Below are positions 15,549 to 25,116 of a DNA stretch of 64,000 nt, one piece after another. Each line of letters opens with the position of its first letter. Position 1 is the first letter of the stretch. Under the pieces are notes generated by a model, which saw only the letters and a program-made list of their open reading frames with translations, had not been told where the DNA came from and searched no databases. Source of the stretch: Microbacterium allomyrinae. GTDB lineage: Bacteria; Actinomycetota; Actinomycetes; Actinomycetales; Microbacteriaceae. Location of the stretch: assembly GCF_020682705.1 (NCBI RefSeq), contig NZ_JAGTTN010000003.1:310001-374000 (forward strand), given 5' to 3'. The translations under genes were made by a program, and so were the position numbers.

Positions 15549-18500
15549 TTGTCACGCACTGCCGCATCGGTCAGATCCCGAACACGAATGGTGGTCGCCG
15601 CCCTCGCGGGCGCTGCACTCGCCATCCCACTCGCCCTCGTCGCACTGCCCGCCGCAGCCGTCGAGCCGGTGGTCGTCACCCCCGCATCCGCGGGACAGTA
15701 CAGCGAGACCGGCACGTGGGCGACCGCGCGCGCGTCCGGTTACTCCGGCACGCCCGAGCGGTTCAGCCGTGAGCCGGGCGCCACCGCGACCTGGACCGCG
15801 ACCGCGCCGGCGGCCGCGACCTACGACATCGCCGTCTACTACGCGGCGAGCGTCGACAACGCGCCGGCGGAATACAACTGGACGAGCGGCCCCGACACCC
15901 CGACGGTCGTGAATCAGGCCAGTGCCGGCAACGCCTGGCGCACGATCGGAAGCGCGTTCCTCGACACGGACCAGGCTTTCAGCATGACGGTGACCGCGAC
16001 CGCAGGAGACGCGGTGACCGATCCGACGAAGAACGTCATCACTCGCGCGAATGCGGTCCGTCTGACGCCCCGCACCGAAGGCGGCGGCGAGCCGGACGGG
16101 GAATGCGGCGTGATCGCGTCAGCAGCCCCTGCCCTGGATGCGCCGGCGCAGGTCTTTCCCGGATACACGCTCACGCAGGCGGGAACGACGACGCGGATCG
16201 AGGCATCCGACTGGGCCATGTCCGTCGACCGCACGGGATTCCGCTACGCCCTGGAGTCGGCGGGCGCGGTCGCGGCGGCCGCGCATCCGACAGCAGGCCT
16301 GCAGCTCGCCGGAGACGACGCAGAGATGTGCGATGCGGTCTCGGCGACACTCGCCTCGGCGGATCAGCACGCCGTGACGTTCACGGTGACGTTCTCCGAC
16401 GGGCGCACCGCGACGGCCACCGTCGTTCCGTCAGCCGACTCTGTGAATCTCGCGGTGAGCGCCGATGACGGGGTGCACGGCAAGATCCGGGCTCAGGTCG
16501 CGGGCGGCCTGAACCCGGCATATGGACTGGGTGACCTTGCCGGACACCGCTCGAATCTGAACGCTTACGGCGTGAAGAATCTCGACTACTACGCGCAGCT
16601 GGGTTCGGGAACGACCAACCAGCGGTTCGTCTCGAACTTCACGATCTTCCCCAACCGCGGCTTCGGTCAAGTCGATCTGTCGGACGAGCGGCTCGCGATC
16701 CAGGTCGACGCGGCCGCGACGCTGCTCGGCGTGGACGGCGCATCCATGCCCGAGCTGCACTACTTCTTCGGCGATCCCGCGACGATCTACGCACGCTACG
16801 CCGAGGTCCGCCGCGGCGCCGGGTACCTCGACGCGAAACCGGACTACACCTTCTTCGGGGTCGGGTACGAGTCGTACGGCGCGCTCGGCTACAACACGAA
16901 TCAGGCGACGATCACGAACTCCGTCACTCAGTACCTGGAGAAGGGATACCCACTCGAGTGGGCCGTGACCGGGTCGGGATTCTGGCCGTACGGCAGTGGC
17001 AGCGCCCAGGGCACCACCTCCAGCTTCGGGCTCTGGGGATCCAAGTATCCGCAACCCGATGCCTACAAGCAGTTCTTCCAGGACAACGGCGTCGCCCTGA
17101 TCCTCGGAGCACGGCAGTCATTCCGCGCCCTGCCCTCCGACGGAGGCGCGTACGACCCCGCCCTCGACGGCGACGGCACTCAGATCGGCATCGATCGCGG
17201 CTACTTCATCCTGGATGCCGACGGCACGCCCAAGGTCTTCACTCCGGTGTCGTTCCCGAACACCGCGATGTACCTCATCGACCCCGACGACGCGGAAGCG
17301 GTCGCCTGGTTCGCAGAGCGGAGCGCGGAGTGGGGTGTCGATGGCTACAAGGAGGACCATATGTTCAATGGCACCGCGAACGGCTACGTGAACAACGCCC
17401 TGGTGAATCCGATCAACGAGGCGCTCGACGCGAGCGGCGCACTGACGATGGTGCGCAATTCCGCATTCTCCGTCGGCGGCTCGATCCTGCGCCTGAACGA
17501 CACCGACTACAACCACGGCGGAGCGGACCGCGACCGGACGGTGGTCAACGGGCTCGCGTACGCCGCGAGCGGTCAGCCGAACTTCTATCCCGACATCGTG
17601 GGCGGCCGCATCATCACGGACCTGGAGACCAACACCGCCAAGCAGAAGTTCCTGGCACGAAACGCGATGATGGCCGCGATGTCGCCGTCCATGTCGTTCG
17701 GCAACGAGCCCTGGCGCATGAACGATCCGGAGCTCGTCGCCGCCACCCTCAAGGCCGCGCAGTGGCACGGCACTTTCCAGCCGTACATCTACTCGGCGGC
17801 GATCTCGTCGTGGGAGTCCGGGTACCCAGCGACGGCGACACCGCTGCCGATCGCGTTCCCGAGCGACGCCGCCACGTACGATCTCGTGTCGTACGCGGCC
17901 AAGCAGTACGAATGGATGCTGGGCTCGTCGCTGCTGGTGGCTCCGCTCTACGGCAGTGACACGGAGACCGCCATGTCGCGCGACGTCTACCTTCCGGCGG
18001 GTCAATGGCAGGACATCGAGACCGGCGAGCGGTTCGTCGGCCCGACGACGCTCGAGGCGTACCCGCAGCCGTTCGGCAAGATCCCCGCCTTCGTCGGCGG
18101 AGCCGGCATCCTGGTGACGCGAACCGGAGAAGGAGAGGCCCTCCAGGCGAGCGTGCACCCGGTGGCCTCGGGCGAGGACTTCGTCTACACCGCGTCCGAC
18201 GGCGAGACGAAGAGCACGATCTCGGCGAGGAACACCGTGTGGGCGAAAGACGAACTGGTCGTCCGCGATGAATCCGGGGCAGACGTCTCATTCACCGTGG
18301 ACGAGACGACCGGGGCCGTCGTCTTCGGGATCGAGCCCGGCGTCGACTACGTCCTCGCCGACGCCGACGTGGAGCCGCCCCTGCCCGCCGACGACGAGCT
18401 GAAGGCACCCGGAGTGGGCGTCCTCTCGAGCACGAGCGGCTGGGCGCATGGGCTGCACGACGGTGAGTTCGAACTGCGCATGAACCTGTGGTGGGGCGCG

Positions 18501-18980
18501 AACGCATCGCGGATCAAGTTCTACGAGAACGGCATCCTGATCCACACCCAGGATCTGACTGCTGCGGGACCGGCGCCGCAGTCGGTGACCGTGCCGATCT
18601 CCGGCCGCCACGACGGCGAATACGTCTACACGGCCGAGCTGATCAATTCGAAGGGCACCACAGCTACCGCCCCTCTCACGGTCACGGTCCGCGACGCGAA
18701 GCCCGCGGTCCCGGTGCTCTCGCACGACAATCGCGACGGCGACGGCACCTACGCGGTGACCGCAAACCTCTGGTGGGGAACCAATGCCACGTCCTGGGCG
18801 CTGCGCGAAGACGGTGCGATCATCGCCTCCGGCGCGCTCGAGGCGAAGACTCCCGCGGCGCAGCAGGCCGTCGTCGTGGTCTCCGGCCGGAGCCCGGGAG
18901 CACGCACGTACATCGTCGAGTTCAGCAATGCGGCCGGTACCACCGCGAGCGCTCCTCTCAAGGTGACTGTGAAGGAGTAG
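15549..18980 (+). CDS. Secreted GH31-family glycosidase with accessory carbohydrate-binding domains
   Basis: 1143 aa. Signal peptide at 1-37 (positive start, MVVAALAGAALAIPLALVAL, cleavage after AAA). Residues ~40-175 look like a golvesin/Xly-type carbohydrate-binding domain. The GH31 N-terminal beta domain and barrel follow (~230-800), with WAVTGSGFWPYGSG and the nucleophile segment GVDGYKEDHMF near residue 600 and LRLNDTDYNHGGADRDR near 655. Two tandem ~95-aa immunoglobulin-like domains end the protein (each with NLWWG-x-NA). TTG start after AAAGGAG. It probably releases alpha-linked sugars outside the cell for the adjacent ABC transporter. Exact linkage specificity is not readable. Confidence 0.85.
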   Translation: MSRTAASVRSRTRMVVAALAGAALAIPLALVALPAAAVEPVVVTPASAGQYSETGTWATARASGYSGTPERFSREPGATATWTATAPAAATYDIAVYYAASVDNAPAEYNWTSGPDTPTVVNQASAGNAWRTIGSAFLDTDQAFSMTVTATAGDAVTDPTKNVITRANAVRLTPRTEGGGEPDGECGVIASAAPALDAPAQVFPGYTLTQAGTTTRIEASDWAMSVDRTGFRYALESAGAVAAAAHPTAGLQLAGDDAEMCDAVSATLASADQHAVTFTVTFSDGRTATATVVPSADSVNLAVSADDGVHGKIRAQVAGGLNPAYGLGDLAGHRSNLNAYGVKNLDYYAQLGSGTTNQRFVSNFTIFPNRGFGQVDLSDERLAIQVDAAATLLGVDGASMPELHYFFGDPATIYARYAEVRRGAGYLDAKPDYTFFGVGYESYGALGYNTNQATITNSVTQYLEKGYPLEWAVTGSGFWPYGSGSAQGTTSSFGLWGSKYPQPDAYKQFFQDNGVALILGARQSFRALPSDGGAYDPALDGDGTQIGIDRGYFILDADGTPKVFTPVSFPNTAMYLIDPDDAEAVAWFAERSAEWGVDGYKEDHMFNGTANGYVNNALVNPINEALDASGALTMVRNSAFSVGGSILRLNDTDYNHGGADRDRTVVNGLAYAASGQPNFYPDIVGGRIITDLETNTAKQKFLARNAMMAAMSPSMSFGNEPWRMNDPELVAATLKAAQWHGTFQPYIYSAAISSWESGYPATATPLPIAFPSDAATYDLVSYAAKQYEWMLGSSLLVAPLYGSDTETAMSRDVYLPAGQWQDIETGERFVGPTTLEAYPQPFGKIPAFVGGAGILVTRTGEGEALQASVHPVASGEDFVYTASDGETKSTISARNTVWAKDELVVRDESGADVSFTVDETTGAVVFGIEPGVDYVLADADVEPPLPADDELKAPGVGVLSSTSGWAHGLHDGEFELRMNLWWGANASRIKFYENGILIHTQDLTAAGPAPQSVTVPISGRHDGEYVYTAELINSKGTTATAPLTVTVRDAKPAVPVLSHDNRDGDGTYAVTANLWWGTNATSWALREDGAIIASGALEAKTPAAQQAVVVVSGRSPGARTYIVEFSNAAGTTASAPLKVTVKE

Positions 18981-19012
18981 CTGTCTCGTCGAGTCGAGCG
19001 TTTCCAGAAGAG

Positions 19013-19037
19013 CGGATGCCGCTTCACGCGGCATCCG
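19013..19037. terminator. Terminator hairpin downstream of the GH31 gene
   Basis: CGGATGCCGC / GCGGCATCCG, ten perfect pairs around TTCAC, followed by TTCTTCC. It lies between the GH31 gene and the converging peptidase gene and may serve both. Confidence 0.75.
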
Positions 19038-19084
19038 TTCTTCCACGTCGGCGGGCGTGGAGAGCGGGTGCCCCGCTGCGCGCC

Positions 19085-20332
19085 TCAGCGCACGCTGCGT
19101 CCGTGGGCGATATCGATGAGTCGCGGCAGCACGCCGCCGACGCGTAGGCCGTTGTGCTCGTGCTCGCTGGTGATCCAGGGGGTCACGCCAGGCAGCAGTG
19201 CCGCGGTCTGCATCGAGAACTCATATGGCACGAAGACGTCGTTGGCGTAGACGGCGGCGGCACCTCGCGCTCCGGACGCCTCGATCGCCGCTGCGTCATA
19301 CAGGTGGGGCCACTCGAACTCGGCGAGCGCCAGCGTCACGTCGCGCCACGGCTGGAACCCGGGCACGGTGTCAAGCCATTCTCGGCGCACGTGCTCGCCG
19401 GTGAGCAGCGTCGGGTCGGCCGCGAAGTCGGCAGGCTCGACGCGCTCCGCCGACCATCGTGTCGCATCGCCGTCGGCGTAGCTCGACTCGTGGAAGGCGT
19501 AGTACAGCGGGTTGCGCGCGCCGTAGGGCATGGCCGCCGCCAGGTCGTGGCGGAATGCATTGGACAGCGGGTCGAGCTCGAGCAGGGCCCAGAGCGTCTG
19601 CCATCCGTCATTCAATCCGAGCAGCGACCCGAGCGATCGAGCGCGCGAGACCGATGCCACCTCCCCGTCCGGCAGGACGATGCGCCCGTGGGCGGCGAGG
19701 TCGGCGACGCGACGCATCGCATCCCGGTGCGCGGGGAACCGCCGGTAGTAGCGGGCGGACTCGGTACGCATCTTGTCGTACGTGAGGGCGTACACGTCAT
19801 CCGGATGCCGTCCGACCGCGCTCAGTCCGCCCGTGATGAACACGTGGTCGAGCGATGCGGCATCCGTGGAGAGGTAGGCGAGGGTCGTGAACCCGCCGAA
19901 GGACTGCCCGAGCACGCTCCACCGCTCGACGCTCAGATGCTCGCGCAGGGCCTCGCAGTCGCGCACGATCGCGTCGGCCCGGAGGTGAGTGATGTACTCG
20001 ACGAGCGCGTCGGTACCGCGTTCGAGATCGCGGTCGCCGATGGGAGTCGAACGCCCCGTGCCGCGCTGGTCGATCAGGACGACCCGGTAGTGCTCGAGCG
20101 CTTCGTCCAGCCACGACGGCGACGCCGGCGAATGGAACGGGCGGGGCGCTTCATGCCCAGGCCCGCCCTGCAGGAACACCAGGAGCGGCAGCGTCTCGCC
20201 GCCCGCGCGGCTCACGACGGAGGCGTGGATGTCGATGGTGCGGCCATCGCCCGGGTTCGCCCAGGCGAGCGGCACGGTGAGCGTGTGGTCTTCGACGGTG
20301 AGATCCTGCATGCGGCGCCTCGTCACAGACAT
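19085..20332 (-). CDS. Alpha/beta-hydrolase, prolyl aminopeptidase-like (S33)
   Basis: 415 aa. Features of S33 peptidases: LVFLQGGPGHEAPRP (oxyanion GGPG motif), VLIDQRGTGRS, and the nucleophile elbow LGQSFGG with Ser near residue 145; the catalytic His is probably in SEHEHNG near the C-terminus. No signal peptide, so cytoplasmic. ATG at 20332 was chosen; the frame is open for another 140 codons upstream but that overlaps the divergent DUF1254 gene. It would remove N-terminal proline or related residues from peptides; substrate specificity is inferred from family only. Confidence 0.82.
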   Translation of the reverse strand: MSVTRRRMQDLTVEDHTLTVPLAWANPGDGRTIDIHASVVSRAGGETLPLLVFLQGGPGHEAPRPFHSPASPSWLDEALEHYRVVLIDQRGTGRSTPIGDRDLERGTDALVEYITHLRADAIVRDCEALREHLSVERWSVLGQSFGGFTTLAYLSTDAASLDHVFITGGLSAVGRHPDDVYALTYDKMRTESARYYRRFPAHRDAMRRVADLAAHGRIVLPDGEVASVSRARSLGSLLGLNDGWQTLWALLELDPLSNAFRHDLAAAMPYGARNPLYYAFHESSYADGDATRWSAERVEPADFAADPTLLTGEHVRREWLDTVPGFQPWRDVTLALAEFEWPHLYDAAAIEASGARGAAAVYANDVFVPYEFSMQTAALLPGVTPWITSEHEHNGLRVGGVLPRLIDIAHGRSVR

Positions 20333-20483
20333 GGCCACGAGCCTATTCCAGGCGTGCGACGGCGTCAGCGGCCTCTCGACAAGCCGGCCCTGCAGACATC
20401 CGCAGATCACACCGTCGGGGTGATGCCACCGCGTTGCCCGCGCTGACAGACTCGCGAGAGTGCCTATCAACAAGGGGATGAAT

Positions 20484-21929
20484 ATGGCGATCGAAGGATC
20501 CAAGGGTCCAGGACTGACGGCGGAGCAGCTCGCAGAGGAAGTGAACCATCTCTCGACCCCGGACCTGCTGTCGACGCCGTTCGGCGAGTTCGAGTTCTTC
20601 GACGGCGTACCCAAGCCCGAATCCGTGCAGTCGATCTTCGACGGCCTCGACCTGGTGCGCGGCATCACGGCGTTCTTGAATGCCGTTCCGGGAGCATCGC
20701 TGGTCGCCATGCGCAAGGGCCTGCGTGTCGCCGGCGTCGACTCGCCCGACAAGATCGCCTACACCGATCCGAGGTGCAACTCCGGCGCCCTCTGGCTCAC
20801 GCCGAACACCGAGACCACGTATGGAGTGGCGTTCCTCGACTTGAAGGCCTGGGGGCCGACCGTCATCGAGGCGCCCCCGCAGGCGCTCGGTGTCGTCGAC
20901 GACTTCTGGTTCCGCTACGTCGCCGACATGGGTATCGCAGGCCCCGACAAGGGTGCCGGTGGAAAGTACCTCTTCCTCCCGCCGGGCTACAAGGGCGAGC
21001 GGCCCGACGGGTACCACACGTACGAGAGCTCGACGTTCACGAACTTCGTCGTGATCCGGGCCCTGGGCGGCGTGCCTGCCATCAAGCAGTCCCGCATCTA
21101 CCGGCTGAGCGACGCCGCCGCCCCGCCGGAGAACACCTTCGTAAACATCGCCGACCAGGTCTTCAACACCATCCACGCCAACGACTTCTCGTTCTTCGAG
21201 GAGATCGCCGAGCTCGTCGCCGAGGAGCCGGTCGGCGCACTCGACCCGGAGCGGGCGGGCACGTTGCGCTCGCTCGGCATCACGCATGCGAAACCGTTCG
21301 CACCCGACGAGCGCCTACGCGGCATCCTCGATCAGGCGGCACGTACCGGTGCAGCAATGGCACGCGCCACGCTCTACGCGGCGCGGGACCCCGAGTCCCT
21401 CCGCTGGGAGGGGTCCTCGTGGAAGGAGGGCTTCGTCGGGGGCAACTACGAGTTCCTGAGCGACGGCGCCCGCAACCTCGACGCGCGCACGCTCTTCCAC
21501 TACGCGGCGACGGTGATCACCCCGGCGATGGCGCACGCGCAGGTCGGCGCCGGCTCGGCGTACATCTATACGGCGGAGGATGCGGATGGCGCCCTGCTCG
21601 ACGGGGCCGAGACCTACTCGTTGCGCATCCCCGCAGATCCGCCGGCCAAGAACTTCTGGTCGATCGACATCTACGACACGCAGACCCGGTCGCTGCTGCA
21701 GTCCACGGCCTACCCGGCACTGTCGAGCCTCGAGGGCGATCTTCAGATCGAAGACGATGGCTCGCACGTGCTGTGGTTCGGCCCGACCGCCCCGGAGGGC
21801 AAGGAGTCCAACTGGATCCCCACCCTCCCGGGCAAGTCGTGGTGGCCGCTGCTTCGGCTCTACGGCCCGCTCGAGCCGTGGTTCGACATGACGTGGCGGC
21901 TGCCCGAGTTCGTGCGCGAGAAGGACTGA
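20484..21929 (+). CDS. DUF1254/DUF1214 domain protein
   Basis: 481 aa. An N-terminal DUF1254 region (~50-190, with TPNTETTYGVAFLDLKAWGP) precedes a C-terminal DUF1214 region (~360-470, AKNFWSIDIYDTQTRSLLQS and NWIPTLPGKSWWPLLRLYGP). Such two-domain proteins are widespread but have no established reaction. No signal peptide is visible. ATG at 20484 is six bases after AAGGGG; in-frame ATG 20478 and GTG 20460 are alternatives. Divergent from the S33 peptidase gene and convergent with the alcohol dehydrogenase. Confidence 0.82.
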   Translation: MAIEGSKGPGLTAEQLAEEVNHLSTPDLLSTPFGEFEFFDGVPKPESVQSIFDGLDLVRGITAFLNAVPGASLVAMRKGLRVAGVDSPDKIAYTDPRCNSGALWLTPNTETTYGVAFLDLKAWGPTVIEAPPQALGVVDDFWFRYVADMGIAGPDKGAGGKYLFLPPGYKGERPDGYHTYESSTFTNFVVIRALGGVPAIKQSRIYRLSDAAAPPENTFVNIADQVFNTIHANDFSFFEEIAELVAEEPVGALDPERAGTLRSLGITHAKPFAPDERLRGILDQAARTGAAMARATLYAARDPESLRWEGSSWKEGFVGGNYEFLSDGARNLDARTLFHYAATVITPAMAHAQVGAGSAYIYTAEDADGALLDGAETYSLRIPADPPAKNFWSIDIYDTQTRSLLQSTAYPALSSLEGDLQIEDDGSHVLWFGPTAPEGKESNWIPTLPGKSWWPLLRLYGPLEPWFDMTWRLPEFVREKD

Positions 21930-21942
21930 CCGCCCGAGCGGA

Positions 21943-22962
21943 TCAGAGCGTGAGCAGGACTTTGGTGGCGCGTCGTTCATCCATCGCCTTGTAGCCCTCG
22001 GCGGCATCCTCGAGGGGCAGGGTGAGGTCGAACACCTGGCCGGGGTCGATCTTGCGATCCCAGATCAGCTGGATCAGCTCGGGCAGGAATCGCCGCACCG
22101 GAGCGGGACCGCCGTGCAGGTGGATGCCCGAGAAGAAGAGCTCGAGCCCGTCGAGCGAGACGTCGTGGGAGACCCCGACATAGCCGACGTGACCACCCGG
22201 GCGGGTGGCGCGGATGGCCTGCATCATCGACTCCTGCGTGCCGACCGCCTCGATCACGCTGTGCGCGCCCATCCCATCGGTGAGCTCCTTGATCCTCTCC
22301 ACTCCTTCTTCGCCGCGCTCCTCGACGATGTCGGTCGCTCCGAACTCGCGGGCGAGGGCCTGACGATCGGCGTGCCGCGACATCGCGATGATCCGCTCTG
22401 CGCCGAGCTCTCGTGCGGCGAGGATTCCGAGCAGACCCACCGCACCGTCGCCGACGACCGCCACCGTCTTGCCCGGGCCCGCTTCGGCGGCGACGGCGGC
22501 GAACCAGCCGGTGCCCAGCACATCGGACGCGGCCAGCAGCGACGGGATCAGGTCGGCATCCGGCTGACCGGGAGTGGCGACGAGAGTGCCGTCGGCGAGG
22601 GGGATGCGGGCGAACTCCGCCTGGGTGCCGATGGTGCCCATCAGCTCGGCGTGCACGCAGCGCGACTGGTAGCCGGCCTGGCAGATCTCGCACGTGTTGT
22701 CGGAGGCGAAGAACGATCCCACGACGAAGTCGCCGACCTTCACTGTCTCCACGTCGTGCCCGATCTCGGTGACGACACCGACGTACTCGTGTCCCATCGG
22801 GTTGTGGTCGACCGGCTCGGCCCCGCGGTACGGCCACAGGTCGGAGCCGCAGATGCACGAAGCGCTGACGCGGATGATCGCGTCGGTCGGTTCGAGAATG
22901 GTCGGGTGCTCGCGGTCTTCTACCCGGACATCGCCCGGGGCGTACATGATGACTCCACGCAT
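21943..22962 (-). CDS. Zinc-dependent alcohol dehydrogenase (MDR family)
   Basis: 339 aa. Catalytic zinc ligands are seen in CICGSD and GHEYVG; the structural zinc loop is CEICQAGYQSRC with only three of the usual four cysteines. The nucleotide-binding motif is VAVVGDGAVGLLG near residue 170. The reaction would be reversible oxidation of an alcohol with NAD(P). Start ATG 22962 after GGAGAA. The divergent gene encodes an XRE/MmyB-type regulator, and the intergenic inverted repeat at 23084-23114 suggests that regulator controls it, probably in response to an aldehyde or xenobiotic. Confidence 0.9.
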   Translation of the reverse strand: MRGVIMYAPGDVRVEDREHPTILEPTDAIIRVSASCICGSDLWPYRGAEPVDHNPMGHEYVGVVTEIGHDVETVKVGDFVVGSFFASDNTCEICQAGYQSRCVHAELMGTIGTQAEFARIPLADGTLVATPGQPDADLIPSLLAASDVLGTGWFAAVAAEAGPGKTVAVVGDGAVGLLGILAARELGAERIIAMSRHADRQALAREFGATDIVEERGEEGVERIKELTDGMGAHSVIEAVGTQESMMQAIRATRPGGHVGYVGVSHDVSLDGLELFFSGIHLHGGPAPVRRFLPELIQLIWDRKIDPGQVFDLTLPLEDAAEGYKAMDERRATKVLLTL

Positions 22963-23083
22963 GGTGGGTTCTCCTTCGGGGGTCTCGGTGGAGGGGAGTT
23001 CCGTCGCCGTCGGCCGGCGTGGCTCGGAGCCGCTGCGGAATGCATCCAGTCTTCGCGTTCGCGCGCCGGGCAGGGAGTCCCTG

Positions 23084-23114
23084 ACGAGGGGTGTACCAGC
23101 AGAGGACCCCTCGT
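23084..23114. promoter_or_regulatory. Inverted repeat in the alcohol dehydrogenase/regulator divergent region
   Basis: ACGAGGGGT and ACCCCTCGT, nine perfect bases per arm, 13 bases apart, 28 bases before the regulator ATG. A likely operator for the adjacent helix-turn-helix regulator. Confidence 0.55.
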
Positions 23115-23141
23115 GCGCGGGTCGCGACCTACCCTGGCGGT

Positions 23142-24008
23142 ATGGACAATCGAGCAGAGGTCCGCGAGTTCCTCATGACTCGGCGAGCGCGCCTCACGCT
23201 CGACGCGGCCGGCATCTCCGCCGGACCGAATCGGCGGGTCGCCGGGCTGCGACGCTCCGAGGTCGCTCTGCTGGCAGGTGTCAGCGTGGAGTATTACTCG
23301 AAGCTCGAGCGGGGCACCATCGCGGGGGCATCCGCCGCCGTCCTCGACGCGATCTCCCGCGCCCTGCAGCTCACCGATGCGGAACACGCCCACCTTCTCG
23401 ACCTGGCGCGCGCGGCAGACGGCATCCCGTCATCCGGCCGCCACCGCCGTCGTGCCAGCGCGCCGGGCGCTGCGCGTCCCAGCCTGCAGTGGGCGCTGGC
23501 GTCGATGACCGACGCTGTGGCCGTGGTGCGCGATCAACGGCAGAACCTGCTCGCGTTCAATGACCTCGGGCGCGCGTTCTATTCACCCCTCATCGGCGAC
23601 GGCGGTCGCACTCCCAACTTCGCGCGCTTCCAGTTCCTCGACCCCGCGGCGCACGACTTCTACCCCGACTGGGATGCCTTCGCCGACATGTGCGTCGCCG
23701 TCATCCGCGCCGAGGCGGGCCGCGACCCGCACGACAAGGGCATCCAGGACCTCGTCGGGGAGCTCTCCACGCGCAGCGACGTATTCCGCACGCTCTGGGC
23801 CGCGCACAACGTCCGCACCCACGGCACCGGTACGAAGCGATTCCGCCACCCGGTCGTGGGTGATCTGACTCTCGTCTACGAGGAACTCGCGATCACGGCG
23901 GACCCCGGCCAGGTGCTCCTGATCTACAGCGCCGAACCCGGCTCGCCGTCGGCGGATCGCCTGCGCCTGCTCGCTTCGTGGGGAGCAGACCTCAGCGCCG
24001 CGCGGTGA
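23142..24008 (+). CDS. XRE-type regulator with MmyB-like ligand-binding domain
   Basis: 288 aa. N-terminal helix-turn-helix (RRVAGLRRSEVALLAGVSVE, YYSKLERG) typical of the MmyB group, then a PAS-like ligand-binding domain (~105-280) starting LQWALASMTDAVAVVRDQ and containing RFQFLDPAAHDFYPDW. In actinobacteria such regulators usually sit divergently to the oxidoreductase gene they control, as here. ATG 23142 was preferred over the upstream in-frame ATG because that would cover the operator-like repeat; its ribosome site is weak. Confidence 0.88.
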   Translation: MDNRAEVREFLMTRRARLTLDAAGISAGPNRRVAGLRRSEVALLAGVSVEYYSKLERGTIAGASAAVLDAISRALQLTDAEHAHLLDLARAADGIPSSGRHRRRASAPGAARPSLQWALASMTDAVAVVRDQRQNLLAFNDLGRAFYSPLIGDGGRTPNFARFQFLDPAAHDFYPDWDAFADMCVAVIRAEAGRDPHDKGIQDLVGELSTRSDVFRTLWAAHNVRTHGTGTKRFRHPVVGDLTLVYEELAITADPGQVLLIYSAEPGSPSADRLRLLASWGADLSAAR

Positions 24009-24087
24009 TCGGCGATCCTGCGACCTTCCTGGAAGGTGCCGCATCGAACCTGCGCCACGTCGCCGACCCGCGCTGCTCCGCTACCGT

Positions 24088-24205
24088 TCGTCGAGACGAA
24101 GAGGTCGATCGGATCCGCGGACAACGCGACGGCATCGAGCGATGGCGGCGATCCCTGCAGAGAGGGTTGGGCCCGCAACCACTGTTCCAACGTCTCCGTC
24201 GTCAT
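24088..24205 (-). pseudogene. Remnant of a pyridoxamine-phosphate oxidase-like gene (5' end only)
   Basis: About 40 codons (M-T-T-E-T-L-E-Q-W-L-R-A-Q-P-S-L-Q-G, then SLDAVALSADPIDLFVS) resemble the start of actinobacterial PNPOx-like flavoproteins. After FVS the reading frame loses resemblance and no flavin-binding part follows, so this looks like a 5' fragment left by deletion. The rest of the 376-base gap 24009-24384 holds nothing else I can identify. The assignment rests on memory of the family's N-terminus. Confidence 0.4.
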
Positions 24206-24384
24206 GACTCCATCGTGTCAGCGCATCGGCCGATGGCAGGCCGTCCGCGGCGAGCGACGAACCCGACAGAACACGATGTTTCGCCGGATCGCTAGGGTGG
24301 TCGGCATCCAGCGACCGACGTGGTTCGCGGACGCGACGAAGTCCCAGGCAGCGAGAACGCCGATCCTCGAAGGAGAGCAGTGGG

Positions 24385-24954
24385 ATGAGACCACTTCGAT
24401 ATTCGATCAATGTCACGCTCGACGGTTGCTGCCATCACGAGGCAGGACTCCCGCCGGACGAGGAGTCGATGCGCTACTGGACCGCCGAGATGGCACGAGC
24501 CGATGCCCTCCTGTTCGGCCGGGTGACATACGAGATGATGGAGTCCGCATGGCGCAGGCCGGCCGGGGGCACGTGGCCCGACTGGATGGATGAGTGGGAG
24601 ATCCCGTTCGCCGACACCATCGACCGGGCGAAGAAGCACGTCGTGTCGAGCACGCTCAGCGGGGTCGATTGGAATGCCGAACTGGTGCGCGGCGACCTGG
24701 GTCCGGCGGTTGAGCGTCTCAAACAGGAGCCGGGCGAGGGCCTGTGGGTGGGCGGAGTGACGCTCCCCCTGGCGCTGGCAGATCTGGGACTGATCGACGA
24801 GTACGAGTTCCTCGTGCAGCCCGTCCTCGCAGGACACGGGCCGACGTTGCTCGCGGGTCTGCGCGAGCGCATCCAGCTCGACCTCGTGGACCGCCACGAG
24901 TTCCGGTCGGGTGCGGTAGCCATGCGATACCGGCCGACCAGAAGAACGGCGTGA
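24385..24954 (+). CDS. Dihydrofolate reductase-fold protein (RibD C-terminal domain family)
   Basis: 189 aa single-domain protein of the RibD-C/YyaP group. Signatures: RYSINVTLDGCC at the N-terminus, ADALLFGRVTYEMM near residue 40, WVGGVTLPLALADLGLIDEY near 125 and FLVQPVLAGHGPTLL. These NADPH-binding folds are usually annotated as reductases with unknown physiological substrate. ATG 24385 is preceded by AGGAGAGCAG. It is the only intact gene between the helix-turn-helix regulator and the AraC gene; no operon partner is obvious. Confidence 0.85.
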   Translation: MRPLRYSINVTLDGCCHHEAGLPPDEESMRYWTAEMARADALLFGRVTYEMMESAWRRPAGGTWPDWMDEWEIPFADTIDRAKKHVVSSTLSGVDWNAELVRGDLGPAVERLKQEPGEGLWVGGVTLPLALADLGLIDEYEFLVQPVLAGHGPTLLAGLRERIQLDLVDRHEFRSGAVAMRYRPTRRTA

Positions 24955-25116
24955 CGTGACTGCAGGTTCCCGCACACGGTCACGGCGGTGGCGAGAGGCA
25001 GCAGCCGACCCGGAACAGGTCCTCTTCGCCCGTGCCTGAATCCAGGCCGGTGCCGCAGTGCGACGACACTCCTCTGGATGGATCCGCGTCGCGGGGTGCA
25101 CGCATACGATTCAGGA

